Assembly: GCF_017656475.1 (NCBI RefSeq)
Contig: NZ_JACDNT010000015.1
Span: forward strand, 1 to 43,376
DNA: 43,376 nt
Reading direction: 5' to 3'
DNA from: Archaeoglobus sp.
Lineage (GTDB): Archaea > Halobacteriota > Archaeoglobi > Archaeoglobales > Archaeoglobaceae
Positions 30,154-37,334 of this stretch are shown piece after piece (the first letter of the stretch is position 1; the number at the start of each line of letters is the position of its first letter). A program made the translations under genes and the position numbers. Under the pieces are notes generated by a model that was not told the DNA's origin, did no database searches, and saw only the letters and a program-made list of their open reading frames with translations.

Positions 30154-31181
30154 GCCTTTATCTTCCTCCTGTGTTTCAGATAAATCGCATAATCCACATA
30201 CACTTTCCTCTCAATCTTATCCCAGACCTTTGGCTCTCTCTCAAACTCTTTTATCTTATCTGTGACTCTCAAGGCAAAGGCATCGCTTCCAGCACCTGAA
30301 CCGAAGGAAACCAGAAGAACCCTCTCATCCGGCTCCGCTACGTCGAGGGTTGCTGCTAGGCCCAGCAGGGATGAACCTGAGTAGGCATTACCTATAGCCC
30401 TCACAACCAGCCCCTGACCTATGTGCTCATCACTAAAACCAAGCATTCTTGCAGCTCTGACAGGGAACTTAGCGTTGGGCATGTGGAAAACCGCATAGTC
30501 GAAGTCTTCGGTTTTGTAGCTGTACCTCTCCATCAGGCCTCTCGCTGCCGAAATGACGTGCCTGAAATATGCAGGCTGTCCGGTAAACCTCCCACCGTGA
30601 CTGGGATAGGGCTGCAGATCTCTCCTCCAGAAATCTGGAGTGTCGGAGGTGAACGAGTATGTGGCCTCAATTTCAGCAATTGGGTCTTTTCCGATGATGA
30701 ACGCCGCGCCTCCGGCTGCTGCAGCATACTCAAGTGCATCTCCCGGTCTTGCCTGACTTGTGTCTGCACCTATGGCCAGACCGTACTTTATCATTCCCGC
30801 TTTGACCATTGAAAAGCAGATTTGCATTCCTGCAGTGCCGGCCTTGCATGCAAATTCAAGGTCTGCGGCGTAGTAGTCGTTGCCAACACCCAGAGCCTCT
30901 CCAACTATCGTTGCCGTGGGCTTTACCGCGTATGGATGGCTTTCAGACCCAACAAAAACTGCGCCTATTTCTTCAGGATCTATCCCTGCTCTCTTGACGG
31001 CTTCCCTAGCAGCTTCAACACCAATGGTTGCCGTGTCTTCATCCACATCAGGAACGGACTTTTCGTGAACTCCGAGTCCACCTTTTATCTTCTTGGCATC
31101 CTCCCCCCAGACTCTTGCGATCTCCTCAACCTTTATCCTGAACTTGGGAATGTAACTGCCGTACGATACGATACCTATCAT
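30150..31181 (-). CDS. Hydroxymethylglutaryl-CoA synthase, archaeal type
   Basis: The enzyme condenses acetoacetyl-CoA with acetyl-CoA to HMG-CoA, the start of isoprenoid and ether-lipid synthesis. The 343-aa protein has the catalytic triad: Glu80 in [12 protein letters not shown], Cys112 in [11 protein letters not shown], and His233 in [11 protein letters not shown]-terminal [16 protein letters not shown] and C-terminal [17 protein letters not shown] are typical. The 4-bp overlaps on both sides tie it to the regulator upstream and the thiolase-fold gene downstream. Confidence 0.93.
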   Translation of the reverse strand: MIGIVSYGSYIPKFRIKVEEIARVWGEDAKKIKGGLGVHEKSVPDVDEDTATIGVEAAREAVKRAGIDPEEIGAVFVGSESHPYAVKPTATIVGEALGVGNDYYAADLEFACKAGTAGMQICFSMVKAGMIKYGLAIGADTSQARPGDALEYAAAAGGAAFIIGKDPIAEIEATYSFTSDTPDFWRRDLQPYPSHGGRFTGQPAYFRHVISAARGLMERYSYKTEDFDYAVFHMPNAKFPVRAARMLGFSDEHIGQGLVVRAIGNAYSGSSLLGLAATLDVAEPDERVLLVSFGSGAGSDAFALRVTDKIKEFEREPKVWDKIERKVYVDYAIYLKHRRKIKA

Positions 31182-31867
31182 GCAAACTTCCTCCTCAACC
31201 TTTTTATCATCTCCTTAACCTCCATTCCAGTAACGATGAGAGGAATTCTCTCAATCTCAGCAATTTTAACGGCCATCCCGTCAACATCATTCGCATCCAG
31301 ACCGTGAAGCACTATTGCAGAAGGCTTGAGATTTGAAACTCTCACAGCAACCATGGGTGATCTGCCGGTTGAGACTCTTGTGAATATCAGAGCCCTCTCG
31401 CTCGTGAGTCCGTAAAGCCGGTAAAAGTCGAAGGCATTTAAAGACAGGATTGCGTTTATGCTGTCTATCGCCGTATGACCATGTATGACTCTTTCGAAAT
31501 CTGTAAGCATTTTTCCTTCTACAACTTCGCAGAACTCCCGTACTTCGGCACTTTTCTGATATTCTGCAATGTCAAGGATTGCGCTCTGGTCGCTCTCAAT
31601 GAAGTAGCGATACTTCGAAAGAACCTGATACCCCCTCTCACCATCAAGCTCAATTAAGGCAGTTATGAATTTTTTCAGAAACACTGTGCCTGGCCTCCTT
31701 CTACCCGACTCGTAGTCGCTTATCACGGAAGGTGATATCCCGATCTTTTTTGCCAGTTCACTCTGTGTTGCGTTGAATATGCCCCTCCACTTTCTCAGAG
31801 CTTCACCCGTATCTTCCGAAAGAACTATATCTCCACATATCCTCTCCGCAACGCTTCGAAACTCCAC
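31178..31867 (-). CDS. XRE-type helix-turn-helix regulator leading the HMG-CoA synthase operon
   Basis: The 229-aa protein has a helix-turn-helix (residues 33-60: [18 protein letters not shown], then [11 protein letters not shown]) and a C-terminal alpha/beta domain of about 110 residues ([22 protein letters not shown]) that could bind a ligand. Such regulators precede HMG-CoA synthase in other Euryarchaeota, so control of isoprenoid synthesis is a reasonable inference. The GTG at 31867 lies about 25 bp from the TATA box 31888-31897, so the operon message is leaderless. The stop overlaps the synthase start. Confidence 0.85.
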   Translation of the reverse strand: MEFRSVAERICGDIVLSEDTGEALRKWRGIFNATQSELAKKIGISPSVISDYESGRRRPGTVFLKKFITALIELDGERGYQVLSKYRYFIESDQSAILDIAEYQKSAEVREFCEVVEGKMLTDFERVIHGHTAIDSINAILSLNAFDFYRLYGLTSERALIFTRVSTGRSPMVAVRVSNLKPSAIVLHGLDANDVDGMAVKIAEIERIPLIVTGMEVKEMIKRLRRKFA

Positions 31868-31887
31868 AAATAATAAGTTAGCCTATC

Positions 31888-31897
31888 ATTTATAAAG
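31888..31897 (-). promoter_or_regulatory. TATA box of the HMG-CoA synthase operon
   Basis: The complement of ATTTATAAAG is centred about 25 bp before the GTG start of the regulator gene. Confidence 0.5.
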
Positions 31898-31907
31898 TTA
31901 ACGGATA

Positions 31908-31925
31908 GTCGAAAGTTCATTCGAC
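31908..31925. promoter_or_regulatory. Inverted repeat upstream of the HMG-CoA synthase operon
   Basis: GTCGAA-N6-TTCGAC is a perfect 6-bp inverted repeat about 11 bp upstream of the TATA box. That is where an archaeal activator or autoregulator would bind. No protein can be assigned from sequence. Confidence 0.35.
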
Positions 31926-32076
31926 ATTTGTTTAATTAGATTGAATGGTGTAAAAATGCTAGCAAACAAGCCCCGTACATTGTTTGAACGCTTGTATTAT
32001 GCCACATCCATAATCAAAAAATTTTTAAATGGATTATTGTGTAAAAAATTCATATTCGCTTTGAAAGGTGTAACTT

Positions 32077-33871
32077 ATGAGGGAAGAAAAGTACTTCAAG
32101 ATGTTAGAAAACAGGTGGTCTAATATCTGGCCACATCCGTCACTGCCAAAAGAGCCTGTATATCCGCTCGGAAAGATTCCCGATACAGGAATACTTGGAG
32201 AGGTATGCTGAAAAGCAGCCGTCAAAGGATTACATAATTTACTACGGAAAAAGAATATCATACAAAGAAATGGATGAATTGAGCACCAAATTTGCGAATT
32301 ACCTCATCGAAAACGGTTTTGAAAAAGACGATCGACTGGCACTGGTTCTTCCCAATGTTCCGGAGTTCTACATTGGATACTTTGGCACTTTAAAGGCTGG
32401 TGGGATTTGTGTTTTGCTAAATCCAATGCTCAGGGAGATGGAGTTGGAATACTTCTTCCAGGAATCCAAGCCAAAATTTGTACTGACCTTGGACCTAATT
32501 TATCCCGCGGTCGAAAAAGCAGCTAAAAAAGTTTCAGATGGTATCAACATTATAGCAACGTCTTTCAAAGATTTTCTGCCAGAAAGTCCTGAAATTCCAA
32601 TCCACCCCTCGATGAATGCGTTTACTCAGAAAATGGAAGAAAATCTGTATCTCACTGACATATTAGAAAACGCTTCTTCAAAGAAACCTAATATGAGAGC
32701 CGCAATTGACGATAACGCGACAATGAACTTTACCGGTGGCACCACCGGTTTGCCGAAAGGGGTGTACCACAGGCATCAGAACATCGTGTATACCGGTGCT
32801 TGCACGTACACCTATAATAACGCACATCTTTTAGTGGAAAGGTATCCGGAGCAGGAAGTTGACTTCGAAAAATTTGCGGCAGAGCTTGCACAGACTGAAG
32901 TTGGGCTGGCAGCTATGCCGATATTCTGGGTTGCAGGCAACGACATGGGTGTTGTAGGCCCAACCGTCTCTGGCTATACTGTAGTGTTATTCACCAGATG
33001 GGATGCTAAAGCAGCAATGGAAGCGATTCACAAGTACAAAGTGACAACGACGTATGCTCCGTTTGACCTTTACTGGGAAATTTTAATTCATCCTGAAGTT
33101 GGGAACTATGATTTAACCTCTTTAAGGACTTGTACGGGCTCTAGCTTCATCAAAGGCCTAACGAAGGAGCTCAGGAAGAAGTGGAGAGAGCTTACCGGAA
33201 CAATCCTTAGAGAAGCTGCATACGGACTAACGGAGACTCATACTTTCGACACATTCACAGCTGGTTTTCATAGGAATGATATGGATATAGAGAGAGCAGA
33301 GAAGTATGGCGGAACATTTTGCGGCATTCCGTGTCCGGGCACTTTAATAAAGATCATCGACGAAAATGGCAACTTAGCCCCGCTGGGTGAGCATGGAGAG
33401 GCTGCTATAAAATCTCCCTCTGTGGTTAGTGGATATGTGGGTAGACCCGAAGAAACAGCAAAAGCGTTCAAGGATGATTGGCTGCTTACGGGAGACATTG
33501 GAATGTACGATGAAGATGGATTCTTCTACTACATATCCCGGAAGAAGTACATGCTGAAGGTCTCAGGAGTTAGCGTCTATCCAACCCAGATAGAGTTCTT
33601 CATGCTTAGGCATCCCGCAATAGAGATGGTTGGCGTAATTGGCGCTAGCGATCCGGAAAAAGGGCAGGTACCGATAGCTTTCGTTAAATTAAAAGATGAG
33701 TATGAGGGGGAAGTAACAGAGGATGATCTCCTTGAGTGGTGCAGGAAAAACATGGCGCCTTACAACGTTCCTAAGAGGATAATAATCAAAAAGGAGCTTC
33801 CACTCACGGCTACAGGCAAGGTTATACGAGAAGAGCTAATTAAAGAATACGAACGCATGAGCACAAGTTGA
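32077..33871 (+). pseudogene. AMP-forming acyl-CoA synthetase with an N-terminal frameshift
   Basis: The ATG at 32077 (AAGGTG ribosome site seven bases ahead) opens MREEKYFKMLENRWSNIWPH and runs to a stop at 32211. The expected continuation, IQEYLERYAEKQPSKDY, is in another frame from about 32183, so one base differs within TTCCCGATA (32178-32186). The remaining 558 codons are open and well kept: MNFTGGTTGLPKGV (AMP-binding), YGLTETHTFDT, TGDIGMYDEDGFFYYISRKK and the C-terminal PLTATGKVIREEL with the catalytic Lys. Either the gene is freshly broken, the base is a sequence error, or a shorter protein starts from TTG at 32195. Substrate is a fatty or other organic acid, not determinable. Confidence 0.8.
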
Positions 33872-33888
33872 GCCCTAAGTCAACACAT

Positions 33889-34029
33889 CCTCCTAAAAAA
33901 TACAAATAGCCGAGAAAAGTCGAATTTGTGGATGAGATGCCAAAAAGTGGGGCGGGTAAGATTCTGTGGAGAGTTTTGCAGGAAAAGGGATGGGCTGGAG
34001 GGAAAGTGAGAGTAGCCAGTTGTTGTTAA
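33889..34029 (+). pseudogene. C-terminal remnant of a second acyl-CoA synthetase
   Basis: Reading in one frame gives PPKKYK, a TAG stop (33907-33909), then PRKVEFVDEMPKSGAGKIL and WRVLQEKGW. This matches the end of AMP-forming acyl-CoA synthetases, where YK(V/I)PR precedes (V/D)E(L/M)PKS..GK with the catalytic Lys. Only about 45 codons remain. It directly follows the frameshifted synthetase, so a tandem copy was probably lost here. The rest of 34030-34143 holds nothing I can name. Confidence 0.65.
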
Positions 34030-34143
34030 CGTATTCAAATTTTTTCATTTTCAATTATTTGGTTTGAATCTTTCCTTCTGAGTCCTTCTCCCATTAATGG
34101 ATGAAACCGGTAGTTTTAAATCCACAAAAACCAATATTTATAC

Positions 34144-34203
34144 ACCCGCCGTTGCGGCCGGAGGGTGCAGTTGCACGCAATGATAGGCCGTCGGGGAAAC
34201 ACG
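34144..34203 (+). ncRNA. Candidate small structured RNA
   Basis: A G/C-rich block of about 60 bases stands in A/T-rich intergenic DNA, with TATA-like boxes at 34114-34122 and 34133-34142. It can fold as CCCG...CGGG outer stem, CGGCC...GGCCG middle stem and GTGC-AGTT-GCAC tip, with an internal loop containing TGAT, and ends in ACA just after the outer stem. This recalls an H/ACA guide, but the spacing to ACA is too short for a canonical one. It could also be a leader ahead of the tRNA. Low certainty. Confidence 0.3.
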
Positions 34204-34206
34204 ATA

Positions 34207-34216
34207 AATATTATAA
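34207..34216 (+). promoter_or_regulatory. TATA box of tRNA-Val
   Basis: AATATTATAA is centred about 29 bp before the first base of the tRNA. Confidence 0.5.
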
Positions 34217-34223
34217 ACATTCT

Positions 34224-34481
34224 TCACTCTAAGCTTACAAGGGCTCGTGGTCTAGTGGTTATGACGCCTGCCTCACACGCAGGAGGTCGGGGGTTCGACT
34301 CCCCCCGAGCCCACTTTTTTCCAAAAACTAAGATTTCAAAGGGTTGTTCAGTCCTCAGAAAGTCTAATAGTTTGTTTATGGTCTCTGAAAAACGATTTCT
34401 GAAGTTTTCTATGAGAGATATATAGTTCTCTTTTGAAATTCTGATGTGCAAATCAACCCTTTCCTGGCTGTTTTTTGGCAT
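34224..34481 (-). CDS. Small ribbon-helix-helix-like protein, reading into the tRNA-Val gene
   Basis: The ATG at 34481 begins MPKNSQERVDLHIRISKENY, followed by two helices (SLIENFRN and RFSETINKLLDFL). The order strand-helix-helix fits a ribbon-helix-helix DNA-binding protein. A TATA-like ACATATTTTG (complement, 34505-34514) gives a leaderless start. The frame finds no stop before it crosses the antisense strand of tRNA-Val and ends at 34224, so the last third of its 85 residues (WARGESNPRP and on) is tRNA-derived. It is either a real gene whose end overlaps the tRNA, or a truncated one. The long frame upstream to 34607 is probably not used. Confidence 0.4.
   Translation of the reverse strand: MPKNSQERVDLHIRISKENYISLIENFRNRFSETINKLLDFLRTEQPFEILVFGKKWARGESNPRPPACEAGVITTRPRALVSLE
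34241..34313 (+). tRNA. tRNA-Val (CAC)
   Basis: The gene folds with a 7-bp acceptor stem (GGGCTCG with CGAGCCC), discriminator A, anticodon stem CCTGC/GCAGG and loop CTCACAC, giving anticodon CAC for GUG. The T arm reads GGGGGTTCGACTCCCCC. CCA is not encoded. No intron. Confidence 0.95.
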
Positions 34482-34511
34482 TTGGCGTTCTTTTAAGGTT
34501 GATTCAAAATA

Positions 34512-34537
34512 TGTTCCAGATTGTTCCACATGGAACA
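34512..34537. promoter_or_regulatory. Phased TGTTCCA sites before the ribbon-helix-helix-like gene
   Basis: TGTTCCA occurs at 34512-34518 and again at 34522-34528, exactly ten bases apart. The second forms an inverted repeat with TGGAACA at 34531-34537 (two-base spacer). They overlap and flank the predicted TATA region of the minus-strand gene at 34481. A further TGTTCCA lies at 34620-34626. One-turn phasing suits a ribbon-helix-helix autorepressor. Confidence 0.4.
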
Positions 34538-34647
34538 TAGAGGTATGTATAACCATAGGAATAACCACGAGTTTAGTCATCATTCTTCGGTTCTTCAACA
34601 AAAGCAACTCCTATTACTTTGTTCCAAAGTATAGCCCCTCACAAGAA

Positions 34648-34722
34648 TGGGCCCGCGGGGGTTCGAACCCCGGACCTCTCGCTTATCAGGCGAGCGCTCT
34701 AACCAGGCTGAGCCACGGGCCC
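34648..34722 (-). tRNA. tRNA-Ile (GAT)
   Basis: On the minus strand the acceptor arms are GGGCCCG and CGGGCCC with discriminator A. The D arm is GGCTCAGCCTGGTTAGAGC, the anticodon stem CTCGC/GCGAG with loop CTGATAA, giving anticodon GAT, and the T arm CGGGGTTCGAACCCCCG. No intron; CCA is not encoded. Confidence 0.95.
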
Positions 34723-34744
34723 CCAGTGAGCTAAGGGAGAAAAG

Positions 34745-34755
34745 GGTTTATTAAG
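34745..34755. promoter_or_regulatory. Shared A/T promoter box between tRNA-Ile and birA
   Basis: GGTTTATTAAG is the only strong TATA-like box in the 52-bp gap. It is about 25 bp from the birA ATG on one side and about 28 bp from the tRNA-Ile 5' end on the other. Confidence 0.45.
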
Positions 34756-34774
34756 ATTATGGTGTCGTCATTAC

Positions 34775-35674
34775 ATGCGAATTTCAAGTGAATCAACAGA
34801 TTACAGAATTTACAGAATTTTATCTGACAAGCCAGTCTCTGGAGAAAAGCTTGCGAATGAGCTAGGGATTACAAGGACTGCTGTTTGGAAGGCTGTACAG
34901 AAGTTAAAGGAGAGCGGTGTCCATCTTGAATCCGGAGCAAGCGGCTACAGAATAATCGGGGAAATAGAGCTTAACCCATACAAGATTGCAAGGATAGCTT
35001 TTGAAAATGGCTTCAAAGAAGTTCACTTCTATAACGAGACAGACTCCACGAACACGAGGGCAAGGGAGTATGGAAAACCGAACGTTCTCTTCTTCGCAAA
35101 CAAGCAAACAGCGGGCAGGGGGAGGTACGGGAGAAGGTGGTTAAGCGAGGAAGGTGGGCTTTATTTCTCAATGACACTCTCACCACCTCTCGATTACTCC
35201 GATTTGCCCAAGCTTACACTCATCGCAGGATTGAGCGTTGCGGAATCAATTCCCGATGCAGAGGTAAAGTGGCCGAATGACGTTTTGATTCATGGCAGAA
35301 AGGTGTGCGGAATTCTTTCCGAGCTGCACGGTGAAGTTGAAAGACCTCTTGTCATAATAGGTATCGGAATCAATGTGGAAAATTCCGCTCCTGAAAACGG
35401 GATTTCCGTTTCTGAGCTGTTCGATATGTCCCGAAAAGAGGTTTTTGAGCTGGTCCTTAAAAATTTCTCGAAGAACTATCGAATGCTTCTGAGCGGTTCG
35501 TGGGATGAACTCAGGACTGGGATTGAACAGATGTGTTCAACCATCGGGAAAAAAGTGAGGGTAGTCACCTCTTCAGGAGTGGTTGAAGGTGTTGCAGAAT
35601 CATTATCTGAAGATGGTTCTCTTGTAGTCAATGGTAGAAAAATCTACGCGGGAGACTGCATCCATCTCAGATGA
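34775..35674 (+). CDS. birA: Biotin--protein ligase with N-terminal helix-turn-helix
   Basis: The 299-aa protein attaches biotin to carboxylase carrier domains. Residues 8-60 are a winged helix (SGEKLANELGITRTAVWKAV), so it may also repress transcription like bacterial BirA. The ligase core has QTAGRGRYGRRW, KWPNDVLIHGRKVCGIL and IGIGINVEN, and a small C-terminal SH3-like domain follows. Its presence implies a biotin enzyme such as pyruvate carboxylase or a decarboxylase; none is in the window. Confidence 0.92.
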   Translation: MRISSESTDYRIYRILSDKPVSGEKLANELGITRTAVWKAVQKLKESGVHLESGASGYRIIGEIELNPYKIARIAFENGFKEVHFYNETDSTNTRAREYGKPNVLFFANKQTAGRGRYGRRWLSEEGGLYFSMTLSPPLDYSDLPKLTLIAGLSVAESIPDAEVKWPNDVLIHGRKVCGILSELHGEVERPLVIIGIGINVENSAPENGISVSELFDMSRKEVFELVLKNFSKNYRMLLSGSWDELRTGIEQMCSTIGKKVRVVTSSGVVEGVAESLSEDGSLVVNGRKIYAGDCIHLR

Positions 35675-35710
35675 AAAATTTTTTATTGTAGCCTTATAAC
35701 AATATCTAAC

Positions 35711-36943
35711 ATGGAAGAATTTCTTCATCAGGAGTTTTTTGATTGGGTTGAGATAGCGGCTGATTGTATCAGAGGCTATGGCGGTGATGGAGTTACCGTT
35801 GTCCACCACAACGATGCTGATGGACTTTGCTCTGCCGCACTCTTGAAAAAACTCTGTGAATACTGCGGTTTTGAAGCAGAGCTGATTTGCATTGAGAAGG
35901 TCTACCCCGCAGTCGTTGAAAAGATACACTCTTCGAGAGATGGAATGGTCATCTATACGGATCTTGGCGGACTTGCAGCAGACATGATAGACAAGATCAA
36001 CGCTGGAAGGAATATGGTTCTAATAATAGACCACCACCCTGCTAAGGACATAGACAGTGATTACGTTCACGTCCTCGATCCAGAACTCGCAGGAATTTCT
36101 GGAGACGTCTTCGTTTCTGCATCAAGCCTGAACTACATATTTTTCAGGGCCATTGCAAAAGAGGAAGCCATAAATCATGCCTACATCGCTGTTTTGGGGA
36201 GTGTTGGTGACTACCACGACAGGAGTGGAGGTGTGCTGGGATTTGACAGATTTGCCCTCGAAGAGGCCATTGATGCTGGACAAGTGAGGGTGAGATTTGA
36301 GGGGGCAAGGGAGAGATACCTCATCACCAAATTTGGGGAATATGCTGACGTCATTGCCCCACGCCTCACAACATTGGGAGCTGTGGGATATGAGGAGAGA
36401 GCATACAGAGTTGGAATCAAAGCATGTTTCGAAGGATTCGATGAGGAGACCCTAAAAAAAGTCGAGCGGCTTGAGAAGCTTAAGGATGAAAAATTCAACC
36501 AGATGATGGAAAGGCTCAGGAATGGAGAGCTTAAAATCGGAGAGTACACACAGTGGTTCCACGTCAGAGACTTCTTCTATCCAATGGGCGTAAAAATGGT
36601 TGGAGAGTTCTGTCAGCTCATAAAAGACATGACCTTTTTGAAAGATAACCTCTACCTCGTAGGTTTTCAGAACCAACCAAAGTTCATTCCGGACCTTGGT
36701 GAGATTGAGTGGGATGCTGTAAAAGTAAGCTCGAGAACACCAACACCACTCGAAAGGCTCATTCTGAGAGGAAAAATGCCTGGTCTCGATTACTTAATAC
36801 CCAAGGCCAGTGAGGCTGTAGGAGGTTTTGCAGATGCAACCCACAGAGTTGCTGCTGCCACCGTCATAGACAGGGGCAAGGAGGAGGAGTTCATTGAAGC
36901 CTTTGAAAAAGAGGTGAGGAATTATGAAGCGTCTTGTGGTTGA
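35711..36943 (+). CDS. DHH-family phosphoesterase
   Basis: The 410-aa protein carries the DHH motifs: VHHNDADGLCSAALL (Asp residues about 35-37), IYTDLGGLA, LIIDHHPAKD, and a later GSVGDYHDR. The C-terminal part would be the DHHA1-type substrate-binding region, with GG(F)ADATHRVAAA near the end. Members include RecJ-like exonucleases and nanoRNA or cyclic dinucleotide phosphodiesterases; archaeal RecJ-like proteins are the nearest guess. The 3' end overlaps the four-cluster ferredoxin gene by 20 bp, so it is cotranscribed with an oxidoreductase pair, an odd pairing. Confidence 0.83.
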   Translation: MEEFLHQEFFDWVEIAADCIRGYGGDGVTVVHHNDADGLCSAALLKKLCEYCGFEAELICIEKVYPAVVEKIHSSRDGMVIYTDLGGLAADMIDKINAGRNMVLIIDHHPAKDIDSDYVHVLDPELAGISGDVFVSASSLNYIFFRAIAKEEAINHAYIAVLGSVGDYHDRSGGVLGFDRFALEEAIDAGQVRVRFEGARERYLITKFGEYADVIAPRLTTLGAVGYEERAYRVGIKACFEGFDEETLKKVERLEKLKDEKFNQMMERLRNGELKIGEYTQWFHVRDFFYPMGVKMVGEFCQLIKDMTFLKDNLYLVGFQNQPKFIPDLGEIEWDAVKVSSRTPTPLERLILRGKMPGLDYLIPKASEAVGGFADATHRVAAATVIDRGKEEEFIEAFEKEVRNYEASCG

Positions 36944-37334
36944 GGACATTGAGAAGTGCGTTGGATGCGGGTTGTGCATGTTCGCATGCTCAAGAAAGTT
37001 TGCAAAAAGACCTGAAATCGGCAACAGCAGTTCTGCAATTCTTCCCGTAAGTTTAAGCGGTTTTGAGAGAGGAGCAACAGTCATATTCTGCAGAGCATGT
37101 GAAGAGCCGCCGTGTGCACAGGTTTGCCCAAGCGGTGCGTTAAAACCAAAGAAGGGCGGTGGAGTTGTTTATGTGGAAAGCCTCTGCCTCGGATGCCATT
37201 ACTGCGTTGAAGCCTGTACTCTCAACGCCATTTTTGTCAGGGAGGATGGAAAGATAGCGGTTTGCATACACTGCGGTTACTGTGCCGACTACTGCCCGCA
37301 TGGAGTGATAGCTTATAAGGAGGTGGAAGCGTGA
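36924..37334 (+). CDS. Four-cluster polyferredoxin
   Basis: The 136-aa protein contains sixteen cysteines in four sets: 12/15/18/22, 56/59/64/68, 88/91/94/98 and 114/117/120/124 (for example CVGCGLCMFAC and CIHCGYCADYC). This predicts four [4Fe-4S] clusters, like the electron-transfer subunits found with tungsten and molybdenum oxidoreductases. It overlaps the downstream aldehyde oxidoreductase by 4 bp, so it is probably its electron acceptor or bound subunit. Confidence 0.9.
   Translation: MKRLVVEDIEKCVGCGLCMFACSRKFAKRPEIGNSSSAILPVSLSGFERGATVIFCRACEEPPCAQVCPSGALKPKKGGGVVYVESLCLGCHYCVEACTLNAIFVREDGKIAVCIHCGYCADYCPHGVIAYKEVEA

Noticed and set aside
31941-32123. Plus-strand frame of 60 codons before the acyl-CoA synthetase
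   Set aside because: It overlaps the promoter and start of the synthetase, has no recognisable protein features and no ribosome site.
34144-34203. Canonical H/ACA guide RNA
   Set aside because: The distance from the internal loop to the ACA is about eight bases instead of about fourteen to sixteen and the pocket is lopsided, so I list it only as a candidate structured RNA.
34165-34425. Plus-strand frame through tRNA-Val
   Set aside because: It translates the tRNA and its flanks and has no protein-like content.
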